34,061 bases of DNA. Source: JAAYZM01 sp964510785. Lineage in GTDB: Bacteria; Actinomycetota; Actinomycetes; Actinomycetales; Cellulomonadaceae. A model generated the notes under the pieces. It was not told where the DNA came from. It was given only the letters and a program-made list of their open reading frames with translations, and made no database searches. Made by a program: the position numbers and the translations under genes. Below are positions 1 to 7,502 of the stretch, piece after piece (position 1 is the first letter of the stretch; the number at the start of each line of letters is the position of its first letter). The stretch covers positions 1 through 34,061 of the forward strand of contig CAZECM010000030.1 in assembly GCA_964510785.1 (NCBI GenBank). The letters are read 5' to 3'.

Positions 1-602
1 TCATCCCCGCCGTCTACCTCAAGCGCGTCACGCGCACCGGCTTCGAGGACGCGCTCTTCGCGGCGTGGCGCGGCGACCCCGAGTTCGTGCTCAACAAGGA
101 CGCCTACGCGGCCGGCTCGGTCCTCGTGGCCGGCCCCGACTTCGGCACCGGCTCCTCGCGCGAGCATGCCGTGTGGGCACTCAAGGACTACGGCTTCCGC
201 GTCGTCATCTCGACCCGTTTCGCGGACATCTTCCGCGGCAACTCGGGCAAGCAGGGGCTGCTCGCCGCCGTCGTGAGCCCCGAGGACATCGAGCTCATCT
301 GGAAGGTCCTCGAGAACCACCCCGGCACAGAGGTGACCGTCGACCTCGGCGCGCGCACCGTGACGTGCGCGGACATCGTCGCGCCGTTCCAGGTGGACGA
401 CTACACGCGCTGGCGCCTCATGGAGGGCCTCGACGACATCGGGCTGACCCTCCAGCACGAGCCCGACATCACCGCCTTCGAGGCGCGTCGCGAGCCGTGG
501 CGCCCCAAGACGTTGCCCGCGAAGCACCTGCCGCCCGTCGAGATCAAGGCCGCCCGGCCCGTGGTCCCGCTCGGCTCGCCCGAGGTCCCTGTCAAGGGCT
601 AG
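1..602 (+). CDS. leuD: 3-isopropylmalate dehydratase small subunit (3' part)
   Basis: Partial gene that enters from upstream; the frame is open from base 3. LeuD is the small, swivel-domain subunit of isopropylmalate isomerase. With LeuC it converts 2-isopropylmalate to 3-isopropylmalate in leucine synthesis in the cytoplasm. The visible ~199 residues include the family-typical stretches IPAVYLKRVTRTGFEDALF, GPDFGTGSSREHAVWAL (substrate-recognition loop) and FADIFRGNSGKQGLL. Only the first few residues should be missing, because LeuD is about 200 residues long. leuC is expected just upstream, outside the window. The last 11 bp overlap the 3' end of the convergent oxidoreductase gene. Confidence 0.96.
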   Translation, partial: IPAVYLKRVTRTGFEDALFAAWRGDPEFVLNKDAYAAGSVLVAGPDFGTGSSREHAVWALKDYGFRVVISTRFADIFRGNSGKQGLLAAVVSPEDIELIWKVLENHPGTEVTVDLGARTVTCADIVAPFQVDDYTRWRLMEGLDDIGLTLQHEPDITAFEARREPWRPKTLPAKHLPPVEIKAARPVVPLGSPEVPVKG

Positions 603-1500
603 TCAGCCCAGTCGCGGGGGGACCGGAGCGCACGCGCTCGAGCTGGAACTCCGGCGTCGCCTTCTCGGGGCGCCAGTACGCCTCGACGAACCACGTGGCA
701 CCGGCCTCCGAGTACGCCCGGACCAGCTCGCCCGCTTCGTCGCGGTCTGCCGGCAGCTCGCCCTCGACGACGACGTCGAACTCCTCGGGCAGCTCGGCAC
801 CCTCACCGCGCAGCCGCTCACGCTCGGCGCGCAACCACGCCACGGCCTCGGCGACCTCGTCGGGACGCAGCGTGCCCTCGCCGTCGGACCCTGCCCCGCG
901 CTGCAGCATGACGCCGTCCCAGCGCGCCGCGCGGCGCATCGAACGCGGCGCGGGCCATATCCCGACGGGCCACACGGGGATGCGGGGGCGCTGTACGGGC
1001 CGGGGGACGAACTGCACGTCGGAGATGCCGAAGTACTCGCCGTCGTGCGCGAACACCTCGCCGGTCCAGGCCTCGGTGAGGAAGTCGAGGCTCTCGTCCA
1101 TCGCCCGGGCGCGGTCGCGCACGGTCGCGAGGCCGCCGCGCACACCCGTGACCGCGGCGTCGTCGGACACGCCGATCCCTACGGGGAGCACGAGCCGGCC
1201 CTGCGAGAGGTGCTCGACGGTGAGCGCCTCCCGAGCGAGCTTCCACGGTTCGCGGCGCGGCACGGCGAACACGATCGCGCCGAGCCGCACGCGCGACGTG
1301 TGCGACGCCACGGCGCCGAGGAGCGTGAACGGGTCCCACGTGTCGACCTGGGACAGCGGCGGACCGCTCCACTCCGAGGTGCTGGTCAGCGAGATGCCGT
1401 CCCACGAGAAGAAGCCGTCCCAGCCGTGCTCCTCCGTCGCGCGACCGATCTCGACCATCTGCGCCGCGCTGCCGTAGCTGCCCACGAATCCGAGTTGCAT
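592..1500 (-). CDS. LLM-class flavin-dependent oxidoreductase
   Basis: 302-residue protein of the luciferase-like monooxygenase family, a TIM barrel using FMN or F420. It has the family pattern: N-terminal MQLGFVGSYG strand, the helix AAQMVEIGRATEEHGWDG, then TSRVRLGAIVFAVPRREPW, and EALTVEHLSQGRLVLPVGIG, which normally lines the cofactor site. Substrate and cofactor cannot be told from sequence. The start was set at the ATG at 1500 because the protein begins there with the canonical first strand and a TAGGGT hexamer lies 7 nt upstream. A longer in-frame extension to 1584 would be low-complexity and would run into murA. The gene is divergent from murA and its stop overlaps leuD by 11 bp. Confidence 0.85.
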   Translation of the reverse strand: MQLGFVGSYGSAAQMVEIGRATEEHGWDGFFSWDGISLTSTSEWSGPPLSQVDTWDPFTLLGAVASHTSRVRLGAIVFAVPRREPWKLAREALTVEHLSQGRLVLPVGIGVSDDAAVTGVRGGLATVRDRARAMDESLDFLTEAWTGEVFAHDGEYFGISDVQFVPRPVQRPRIPVWPVGIWPAPRSMRRAARWDGVMLQRGAGSDGEGTLRPDEVAEAVAWLRAERERLRGEGAELPEEFDVVVEGELPADRDEAGELVRAYSEAGATWFVEAYWRPEKATPEFQLERVRSGPPATGLTSP

Positions 1501-1507
1501 GTCCTCC

Positions 1508-1513
1508 ACCCTA
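1508..1513 (-). promoter_or_regulatory. -10 element of the LLM oxidoreductase gene (putative leaderless)
   Basis: TAGGGT on the minus strand ends 7 nt before the ATG at 1500, so transcription would start at or beside the start codon. A GGAGG lies in the spacer but is only 2 nt from the ATG, too close to act as a normal ribosome binding site. Confidence 0.5.
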
Positions 1514-1582
1514 GGACGGCCCACCGACGCCGGCCGTGAGTCGCGTGAGCGCACCCGGCCCCACGTGCGCGACGATGGGACC

Positions 1583-2899
1583 ATGAGCGACCTCCTCTAC
1601 GTCGACGGCGGCAACCCCCTGCACGGCGAGATCACCGTGCGCGGTGCCAAGAACTTCGTGTCCAAGGCGATGGTGGCGTCCCTCCTCGGAGAGACGCCGA
1701 GCGAGCTGCGCAACGTGCCGCAGATCCGCGACGTCGCCGTCGTCACGGGGCTGCTCGAGCTGCACGGTGTGGCCGTGGGGGCGGACGCCGACGGCGGGAC
1801 GCTGCACCTCGACTCGTCCGCCGTCGAGCAGGCGCACGTCGCGGACATCGACGCGCACGCGGGATCGAGCCGCATCCCGATCCTGTTCTGCGGGCCGCTG
1901 CTGCACCGGCTCGGCGAAGCGTTCATCCCCGACCTCGGCGGCTGTCGCATCGGCGACCGGCCCATCAACTACCACCTCGACATCCTGCGCCAGTTCGGTG
2001 CGGTCGTGGACAAGCGCGCGGACGGCCTTGCCCTGCGCGCCCCGCGCGGCCTGCACGGCACGAAGATCGCGCTGCCGTACCCGTCCGTCGGCGCGACGGA
2101 GCAGCTCCTGCTCACCGCGGTGCGCGCCGAGGGTGTCACCGAGCTGGCCGGTGCCGCGATCGAGCCAGAGATCATGGACCTCATCAACGTGCTGCAGAAG
2201 ATGGGCGCGATCATCTCCGTCGACACGGACCGGGTCATCCGCATCGAAGGTGTCGACCGGCTCACCGGCTTCACGCACACGGCCCTGCCCGATCGCATCG
2301 AGGCCGCGTCCTGGGCCTCAGCGGCACTCGCGACGCGAGGCGACGTGTACGTGCGCGGCGCGGTCCAACCGGAGATGACGGCGTTCCTCAACACGTTCCG
2401 CAAGGTGGGCGGCGGCTTCGAGATCGACGACGACGGCATCCGGTTCTTCCACCCCGGCGGCGACCTCAAGCCCATCGTGCTCGAGACGGACGTCCACCCC
2501 GGGTTCATGACCGACTGGCAGCAGCCGCTCGTCGTCGCGCTCACGCAGGCCAAGGGGCTGTCGATCGTGCACGAGACGGTCTACGAGAACCGCTTCGGCT
2601 TCACCGAGGCGCTGCGCGGCATGGGCGCGACGATCCAGGTCTACAAGGAGTGCCTCGGCGGGCGCCCGTGCCGGTTCGGGCAGCGCAACTTCTACCACTC
2701 GGCCGTCGTCTCCGGCCCCACACCGCTCGCGGCCGCGGACGTCGAGGTGCCGGACCTGCGTGGCGGGTTCAGCTACCTCATCGCGGCGCTCGCGGCGAAG
2801 GGACGCTCGGCCGTGCGCGGCATCGGCATCATCGACCGCGGCTACGAGCACTTCACGGACAAGCTCGCGGCGCTCGGCGCCGAGTTCGAGCGGGGCTGA
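1583..2899 (+). CDS. murA: UDP-N-acetylglucosamine 1-carboxyvinyltransferase (MurA family)
   Basis: 438-residue EPT/RTPC-like enzyme that transfers enolpyruvate from PEP to UDP-GlcNAc, the first committed step of peptidoglycan synthesis in the cytoplasm. The N-terminal GAKNFVSKAM (residues 21-30) holds the conserved Lys-Asn pair. The loop LGGCRIGDRP (118-127) carries the catalytic Cys, here Cys121, so the protein should be fosfomycin-sensitive if the family rule holds. Length is normal (about 420). The ATG at 1583 is chosen because family similarity begins right there; upstream residues would be non-homologous. A weak GACGAT hexamer lies 6 nt upstream. Some actinobacteria carry two MurA paralogues, so this may be either one. 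ddl, another cell-wall gene, lies 8 kb downstream. Confidence 0.93.
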   Translation: MSDLLYVDGGNPLHGEITVRGAKNFVSKAMVASLLGETPSELRNVPQIRDVAVVTGLLELHGVAVGADADGGTLHLDSSAVEQAHVADIDAHAGSSRIPILFCGPLLHRLGEAFIPDLGGCRIGDRPINYHLDILRQFGAVVDKRADGLALRAPRGLHGTKIALPYPSVGATEQLLLTAVRAEGVTELAGAAIEPEIMDLINVLQKMGAIISVDTDRVIRIEGVDRLTGFTHTALPDRIEAASWASAALATRGDVYVRGAVQPEMTAFLNTFRKVGGGFEIDDDGIRFFHPGGDLKPIVLETDVHPGFMTDWQQPLVVALTQAKGLSIVHETVYENRFGFTEALRGMGATIQVYKECLGGRPCRFGQRNFYHSAVVSGPTPLAAADVEVPDLRGGFSYLIAALAAKGRSAVRGIGIIDRGYEHFTDKLAALGAEFERG

Positions 2900-2926
2900 A
2901 GCACCGCTCGAACGGGGGCACGGCCG

Positions 2927-2952
2927 GCGGGCATGACATCCGTCATGCCCGC
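2927..2952. promoter_or_regulatory. Perfect 11-bp palindrome between murA and the ABC operon
   Basis: GCGGGCATGAC (2927-2937) and GTCATGCCCGC (2942-2952) are exact inverted repeats with a 4-nt ATCC loop. The element is 28 bp after the murA stop and about 85 bp before the putative start of the ABC transporter transcript. It could be a murA terminator lacking a U tract. It could equally be a dimeric operator for the NarL-type regulator encoded in the same operon. Sequence alone does not decide. Confidence 0.6.
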
Positions 2953-3013
2953 GCCGTGCAGGACGCCCGCAAGCTCGTGACGCCCCGCACTGCCGCACGC
3001 GCCCGGCCGCGCC

Positions 3014-3019
3014 CAGGCT
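3014..3019 (+). promoter_or_regulatory. -10 element of the ABC transporter operon (putative leaderless)
   Basis: CAGGCT ends 6 nt before the ATG at 3026. It keeps the A2 and T6 of TANNNT. The GGAGG at 3020-3024 is a single nucleotide from the ATG and so is not a usable Shine-Dalgarno, which favours leaderless initiation. Confidence 0.4.
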
Positions 3020-3025
3020 GGAGGC

Positions 3026-3997
3026 ATGAACCAGACCGAGACCCCCGTCATCGAAGCCTCGGGCGTGCGGCGCAGCTACACCGGCCGCTCGGGGCGCTCC
3101 CGCTTCGAAGCCGTGCGCGGCGTCGACCTGCACGTCGCACGCGGCGAGCTGTTCGCGCTGCTCGGCACGAACGGCGCCGGCAAGACCTCCCTCATGGAGG
3201 TGCTCGAAGGCTTGGCCAACCCGAACGAAGGGCGCGTGCGCGTGCTCGGGCACGACCCCGTCGTCGACCGGCGCCACGTGCGGCCCCGCACCGGCGTCGT
3301 CCTGCAGGAGTCGGGCTTCCCCGGCGACCTCAAGGTCGGCGAGATGGCCCGCACGTGGGCCAGGACGCTCTCGCGGCCGCGGCCGCCCGCCGACGTGCTC
3401 GACGTCGTCGGACTGTCCCACCGGGCCGACGTCGCCATCTCGTCGCTCTCGGGCGGCGAGCGCCGCAGGCTCGACCTCGCGCTCGCCGTCATGGGTCGTC
3501 CCGAGCTGCTCTTCCTCGACGAGCCGACCACGGGCCTCGACCCGGAGTCCAGACGCGGCGCGTGGGACCTCGTGCGCAGCCTCGTCGCCGACGGCACCAC
3601 CGTCATGCTCACGACGCACTACCTCGAGGAGGCCGAGCAGCTCGCGGACCGGATCGCCGTGATGCACGAGGGCGCGATCGTGCGCGAGGGGACACCCGCC
3701 GAGCTCGTCGCCGAGGAGCCCGCACGGATCAGCTTCACCCTCGACGCCGACGTCCGACTGCCCGCGCTCGCGGGCGACCACGCGGCCGTCCGGTCCCGCG
3801 ACGCCACGCGCCACACGATCGAGACGCGCGCCCTCGAGGAGGACTTGCACGTGCTCCTGAGCTGGGCACGCGAGACCCGAGTCACGCTCGGCGCCCTCGA
3901 CGCCCGCTCGGCAAGTCTCGAGCAGATCTTCCTCGCCGTCGCACGTGGTGCGACGGACGCTTCAACGACGCACGAGACCCAGGAGGTCACGGCATGA
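3026..3997 (+). CDS. ABC transporter ATP-binding protein (drug/antibiotic exporter type)
   Basis: 323-residue ATPase that powers the permease encoded next. Visible motifs: Walker A GTNGAGKT (47-54), signature LSGGE (141-145), Walker B LLFLDEP (161-167), and the H-loop in TTHYLEEAEQLADRIAVM. The C-terminal ~100 residues form the extension seen in DrrA/CcmA-type exporter ATPases. The gene overlaps the permease start by 4 bp (ATGA), so the two are translationally coupled. Downstream follows a sensor kinase and response regulator, an arrangement common for exporters of antibiotics, peptides or lipids that are switched on by a stress signal. The substrate is unknown. Confidence 0.92.
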   Translation: MNQTETPVIEASGVRRSYTGRSGRSRFEAVRGVDLHVARGELFALLGTNGAGKTSLMEVLEGLANPNEGRVRVLGHDPVVDRRHVRPRTGVVLQESGFPGDLKVGEMARTWARTLSRPRPPADVLDVVGLSHRADVAISSLSGGERRRLDLALAVMGRPELLFLDEPTTGLDPESRRGAWDLVRSLVADGTTVMLTTHYLEEAEQLADRIAVMHEGAIVREGTPAELVAEEPARISFTLDADVRLPALAGDHAAVRSRDATRHTIETRALEEDLHVLLSWARETRVTLGALDARSASLEQIFLAVARGATDASTTHETQEVTA

Positions 3998-4812
3998 CCA
4001 CGACGACGTTCACCGAGGCACCCACCACCGGTTCGCCCGTGCTGCGCCGTGTCGTGGCGCTGGCCGCGATGGAGCTGCGCCTGCTGGTGCGCAACAAGAC
4101 GGCTCTCGTCACGGCCGTGGGCTTTGCCCCGCTCATGGTGTTCTTCCTGATGGGGCTCTTCGACGATGCCGACGGCGCCCGGTTCAGCGCGAGCCTGCTG
4201 ATCGCGCTCGTCGCGTTCGCCTTGCTCTTCATCCCGTACTACAACCTCACGACGGCGACCGTGGCGCGGCGCGAGGAGCTCATGCTCAAGCGGTCCGTGT
4301 CGAGCGAGACCTCGCGGGGCGAGGTTCTCGTGGGCATGGCGGTGCCGGGGCTCGCGCTCGTGCTCGCCCAGTCGACCCTGACGTTCGCCGTCCTCGCGGT
4401 GTGGTTCGAGCCGCCCGCGCTCGTCAACCCGCTGCTCGCTCTCGTGACGATCGTGCTGGGGACCGCGGTGTTCGCGCTGCTCGGCTTCGCGAGCACGGGC
4501 TTCACCCGGTCCGTGGAGTCCGCGCAGCTCACGACGATGCCCGTGCTCATGGCCGCGATCGCCTTCGGCGGGCTGCTGTTCCCGCTCGACGCGCTCCCTG
4601 CAGCGGCAGAGCGCGCCGCGCAGCTCACCCCGCTCGCACCCGTGGTCCACCTCCTGCACCTGTCGGTCACCGGGATCGCCGCCGACGGCGCGACCGTCAC
4701 GCTCGCCGAGTCGTTCTCCCAGGCGCTCATGCCGCTCGCGGTGCTCGTCGCCTGGGTCGTCGTCGGAGCCTGGGCCACCCGCCGCTGGATGCGGTGGGAC
4801 CCGCGCCGGTGA
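3994..4812 (+). CDS. ABC-2 type transporter permease
   Basis: 272-residue integral membrane protein, the partner of the preceding ATPase. It starts at the ATG at 3994 with a perfect AGGAGG Shine-Dalgarno at 3981-3986 and overlaps the ATPase stop. The N-terminal cytoplasmic stretch (about 45 residues) is followed by about six hydrophobic segments, starting at TALVTAVGFAPLMVFFLMGLF and ending at LAVLVAWVVVGAWATRRWMRW, as in the ABC-2 membrane family. In the middle, YYNLTTATVARREELMLKR matches the cytoplasmic coupling region typical of these exporters. Length is at the short end for a single-domain ABC-2 permease. Substrate unknown. Confidence 0.9.
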   Translation: MTTTTFTEAPTTGSPVLRRVVALAAMELRLLVRNKTALVTAVGFAPLMVFFLMGLFDDADGARFSASLLIALVAFALLFIPYYNLTTATVARREELMLKRSVSSETSRGEVLVGMAVPGLALVLAQSTLTFAVLAVWFEPPALVNPLLALVTIVLGTAVFALLGFASTGFTRSVESAQLTTMPVLMAAIAFGGLLFPLDALPAAAERAAQLTPLAPVVHLLHLSVTGIAADGATVTLAESFSQALMPLAVLVAWVVVGAWATRRWMRWDPRR

Positions 4813-4828
4813 CATCGAGCACGGCCGC

Positions 4829-4834
4829 TAGCGT
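4829..4834 (+). promoter_or_regulatory. -10 element of the DesK-type kinase gene (putative leaderless)
   Basis: TAGCGT ends 7 nt before the GTG at 4842. This would give the kinase/regulator pair a transcript of its own besides read-through from the ABC genes, and it supports GTG 4842 over the earlier in-frame GTGs at 4809 and 4833. Confidence 0.45.
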
Positions 4835-4841
4835 GGGCACC

Positions 4842-6077
4842 GTGAGACGCCTCCCATCGACGCCCGGGCTGCTCGGTTGGTCGCGGTTGAGCGACCCCGA
4901 GCGGCTCGAGGCGTTCGTCCGGGTCTCGGCGTACGTCCTCCTGGCGCTCGCACCCTTGCTGGCCGGGTCGGTCGTGGTGGACGCGCGCGACTGGCGCGGT
5001 GCGGGCGGGCCCGTGTTCTTCGGCGCGGTGGGGGTCCAGTTCGTCGCCGCGGTAGGGACGCTGCGGACCACGCTCGACGCGAGCCTCGGGCGCGGCCGTG
5101 TGCGGTCCGGCTGGCTCGTCGCGCTCGGTACGACGACGGCCGCCGCTGTCGCCGTCGCCCTGCTCTGGTTCCCGGGCACAGCGGAGTCGAGGCCGCCCGA
5201 CCTCGTGCTCACGGCGGTCGTCGTGGTCGCAGCCGCACTCGCGGCGATCGCGCCGTTGCTGTCGTGGCGGGCACTCGCTGGGGTGGGGCTGGCTGGAGCG
5301 ATCGTCTGGGGGGCCGTCGTCGCGGCGTTGGGTGGCAGCGACCGCGACGTCATGGGTGCGGTCGTCGCGAGCGCCACGGTGCTGCTCGTCGTGGCGTTGA
5401 GCATGCGCAGCTCCGTGTGGATGATCAGCGTGTTCTGGGAGCAGGAGCGGCGCCGCGAGATCGACGCTCGACTCGCCGTCGCGGAGGAGCGACTGAGCTT
5501 CTCCCGCGACCTGCACGACACCTTCGGGCGCACGCTCGCGACGGTCGCGGTCAAGAGCGAGCTCGCCGCAGAGCTCGCGAGGCGGGGCCGGCCCGGAGCC
5601 GCCGAGGAGATGCTCGAGGTGCGCCAGGTCGCCGAGGTCGCGCTGCGCGAGATGCGTGAGCTCGTCGCGGGCTTCCGCGCACCCGACCTCGGGGCCGAGC
5701 TCGCCGGCGCCCGTGCGCTCCTCGGTTCAGCCGGTATCGCCGTCTCCGTGACCGCCGACGACGGCGAGCTGCCCCCGGCCACGCAGGAAGCGCTCGCCTG
5801 GGTGGTCCGCGAGGCGGTGACGAACGTCGTGCGCCACTCGGACGCGGCGCGCTGCGAGATCGTGCTGCACGTCGAGACCGACGACGCGCCGTCGCCGGTG
5901 AGCGCCGTCCTCGAGGTGGTGAACGACGGCGCGCGCGAGACCAGCGGGTCGGGGGCTGGGCTGCGGGGCCTCGCGGAGCGGCTCGAACGGGTCGGTGGCG
6001 ACCTCGACGCGCGACGCGACGACGAGGAGTTCCGCCTCGTGGCCCGCGTGCCGCTCACGAGCGCGGTGACACCGTGA
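4842..6077 (+). CDS. Sensor histidine kinase (HisKA_3/DesK type)
   Basis: 411-residue membrane kinase. The N-terminal ~190 residues hold about six hydrophobic segments without a large extracytoplasmic domain, so it probably senses a membrane or intramembrane signal. The dimerization/phosphoacceptor helix SRDLHDTFGRTLA places the phosphorylated His at residue 225. The HATPase_c domain follows with the N box WVVREAVTNVVRHSDAARC and a G-rich GSGAGLRGLAERL near the C terminus. The stop overlaps the start of the cognate response regulator (GTGA at 6074). It lies 29 bp after an ABC exporter pair, its likely target. GTG at 4809 is an alternative start. Confidence 0.9.
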   Translation: MRRLPSTPGLLGWSRLSDPERLEAFVRVSAYVLLALAPLLAGSVVVDARDWRGAGGPVFFGAVGVQFVAAVGTLRTTLDASLGRGRVRSGWLVALGTTTAAAVAVALLWFPGTAESRPPDLVLTAVVVVAAALAAIAPLLSWRALAGVGLAGAIVWGAVVAALGGSDRDVMGAVVASATVLLVVALSMRSSVWMISVFWEQERRREIDARLAVAEERLSFSRDLHDTFGRTLATVAVKSELAAELARRGRPGAAEEMLEVRQVAEVALREMRELVAGFRAPDLGAELAGARALLGSAGIAVSVTADDGELPPATQEALAWVVREAVTNVVRHSDAARCEIVLHVETDDAPSPVSAVLEVVNDGARETSGSGAGLRGLAERLERVGGDLDARRDDEEFRLVARVPLTSAVTP

Positions 6078-6679
6078 TCCGCATCCTGCTCGCCGACGAC
6101 GAGACCCTCATCCGCGACGCCGTCGCCGCGCTGCTGGGTCTCGAGGACGACCTCGACGTCGTCGCCGTCGCCGCGAGCGGCACCGAGGCGCTGGCCGCGG
6201 CCGTCGAGCACGCCCCCGACGTCGCCGTGCTCGACCTGCAGATGCCCGGCCTCGACGGGATCGAGGTCGCGGCCGAGCTTGCGCAGTCCCTACCCACGTG
6301 CGCCGTCGTCATCGTCACGAGCCACGGTCGACCCGGGTACCTCAAGCGCGCCCTCGAGACGGGTGTGCGCGCCTTCTTGCCGAAGACCGTCTCGGCTCGC
6401 GTGCTCGCCGACGTCGTGCGCCAGGTCCATGCCGGGGGCCGTTACGTCGACCCCGAGCTCGCTGCGAGCGCGATCGCGGCCGGGGCGAGCCCCCTGACCG
6501 CGCGCGAGGCCGACGTCCTCGAGCTCGCCGCCGACGGCGCGCCCGTCGAGGAGATCGCCGCGCGGGCCTCGCTCGCCCCGGGTACCGTCCGCAACTACCT
6601 CTCGTCCGCGGCTGCGAAGCTCGGCGTCGCCAACCGGCACGAGGCCGCGCGGCTGGCCCGCAGCAACGGCTGGATCTAG
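6074..6679 (+). CDS. NarL/FixJ-family response regulator
   Basis: 201-residue DNA-binding regulator, the partner of the kinase it overlaps by 4 bp. The receiver domain (about 1-120) has the acidic pair D8-D9, phosphoacceptor Asp54 in VAVLDLQMPG, Thr82 in VIVTSHG and Lys104 in AFLPKT. The C-terminal LuxR-type helix-turn-helix (about 140-200) reads LTAREADVLELAADGAPVEEIAARASLAPGTV when its two parts are joined. It probably controls the upstream ABC exporter; the palindrome at 2927-2952 is a candidate binding site. The start is GTG 6074, coupled to the kinase stop. Confidence 0.92.
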   Translation: MIRILLADDETLIRDAVAALLGLEDDLDVVAVAASGTEALAAAVEHAPDVAVLDLQMPGLDGIEVAAELAQSLPTCAVVIVTSHGRPGYLKRALETGVRAFLPKTVSARVLADVVRQVHAGGRYVDPELAASAIAAGASPLTAREADVLELAADGAPVEEIAARASLAPGTVRNYLSSAAAKLGVANRHEAARLARSNGWI

Positions 6680-6726
6680 ACGTCCCCGCCCGGATGGTTC
6701 GACGCCGGGAGAGCGGGCCCGGCCGC

Positions 6727-6732
6727 TAGGAT
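6727..6732 (+). promoter_or_regulatory. -10 element of the PlsC-type acyltransferase gene (putative leaderless)
   Basis: TAGGAT ends 8 nt before the GTG at 6741. No Shine-Dalgarno is present between it and the start. Confidence 0.5.
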
Positions 6733-6740
6733 CGACTCCC

Positions 6741-7502
6741 GTGTCCCACCCCGCCCGCGCCAACCGCGCCTACCGTGTCATCGCGAACATCATCCGACCG
6801 GTGCTGTTCGCGGTGACCCGTCGTGCCTGGTCGGGTGCGGAGCACCTGCCCCGGGACCGCGGCTTCATCGCGGCGGCCAACCACATGTCGTACGTGGACC
6901 CGCTCACGACGGCGCACTACCTGTACAACCACGGCTTCGCGCCGCGCATCCTCGCGAAGGCGCCGCTGTTCAAGGTGTTCTTCGTGGGCGCCGTGCTGCG
7001 TTCCTCGGGCCAGATCCCCGTGTACCGGAACACCTCGCGCGCCGGGGAGTCGCTCGATGCCGCCCTCGACGCGCTGCGTGACGGCGAGTGCGTCGCCGTC
7101 TTCCCCGAGGGCACGCTCACGCGTGACCCGGACCTGTGGCCCATGGTCGGCAAGACCGGTGTGGCGCGGCTCGCGCTGCAGAGCGAGGCGCCCGTGATCC
7201 CGATCGCCCAGTGGGGTGCCGACGCCCTCATGCCGCGCTACGGCAAGCTGCCGCGCCCGTTCCCCCGCAAGCTCCAGACGGTCGTGGCGGGCCCGCCGGT
7301 CGACCTCGAGGACCTCTACGGCAAGCCGCTCGACGCCGCCGTCCTGCGAGAGGCGACCGAACGCGTCATGGCCGCCATCACGGCCCTCCTCGCCGAGATC
7401 CGCGGCACCCAGCCCCCCGCCCACCGCTTCGACTCGCGCCGCTCGCCGGACATCGCGAAGGAGATCGGCGGCGATCACGCGACGAAGCCGGAGCTGCCAT
7501 GA
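6741..7502 (+). CDS. 1-acyl-sn-glycerol-3-phosphate acyltransferase (PlsC family)
   Basis: 253-residue membrane-associated acyltransferase that adds a fatty acyl chain to lysophosphatidic acid or a related lysolipid. The catalytic HX4D motif is NHMSYVD (His48, Asp53). The phosphate-binding loop is FPEGTLTRD (121-129), and the second pair of PlsC motifs appears as GQIPVYRN and VIPIAQWG. The gene overlaps gpsA by 4 bp (ATGA at 7499). gpsA makes the glycerol-3-phosphate backbone, so the pair supplies phospholipid precursors. The exact acceptor is not certain, because actinobacteria have several PlsC paralogues. Confidence 0.9.
   Translation: MSHPARANRAYRVIANIIRPVLFAVTRRAWSGAEHLPRDRGFIAAANHMSYVDPLTTAHYLYNHGFAPRILAKAPLFKVFFVGAVLRSSGQIPVYRNTSRAGESLDAALDALRDGECVAVFPEGTLTRDPDLWPMVGKTGVARLALQSEAPVIPIAQWGADALMPRYGKLPRPFPRKLQTVVAGPPVDLEDLYGKPLDAAVLREATERVMAAITALLAEIRGTQPPAHRFDSRRSPDIAKEIGGDHATKPELP

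Noticed and set aside
65..1477. Long open frame on the plus strand antisense to the LLM oxidoreductase and across leuD
   Set aside because: Arg/Pro/Ser-rich composition typical of off-frame reading in high-GC DNA; the real genes in this stretch have clear family motifs.
3020..3024. GGAGG as ribosome binding site of the ABC ATPase gene
   Set aside because: Only one base separates it from the ATG, too close for Shine-Dalgarno pairing; leaderless initiation fits better.
6680..6740. Terminator after the NarL-type regulator
   Set aside because: Only short imperfect CCCGG/CCGGG pairing without a good loop; not convincing.
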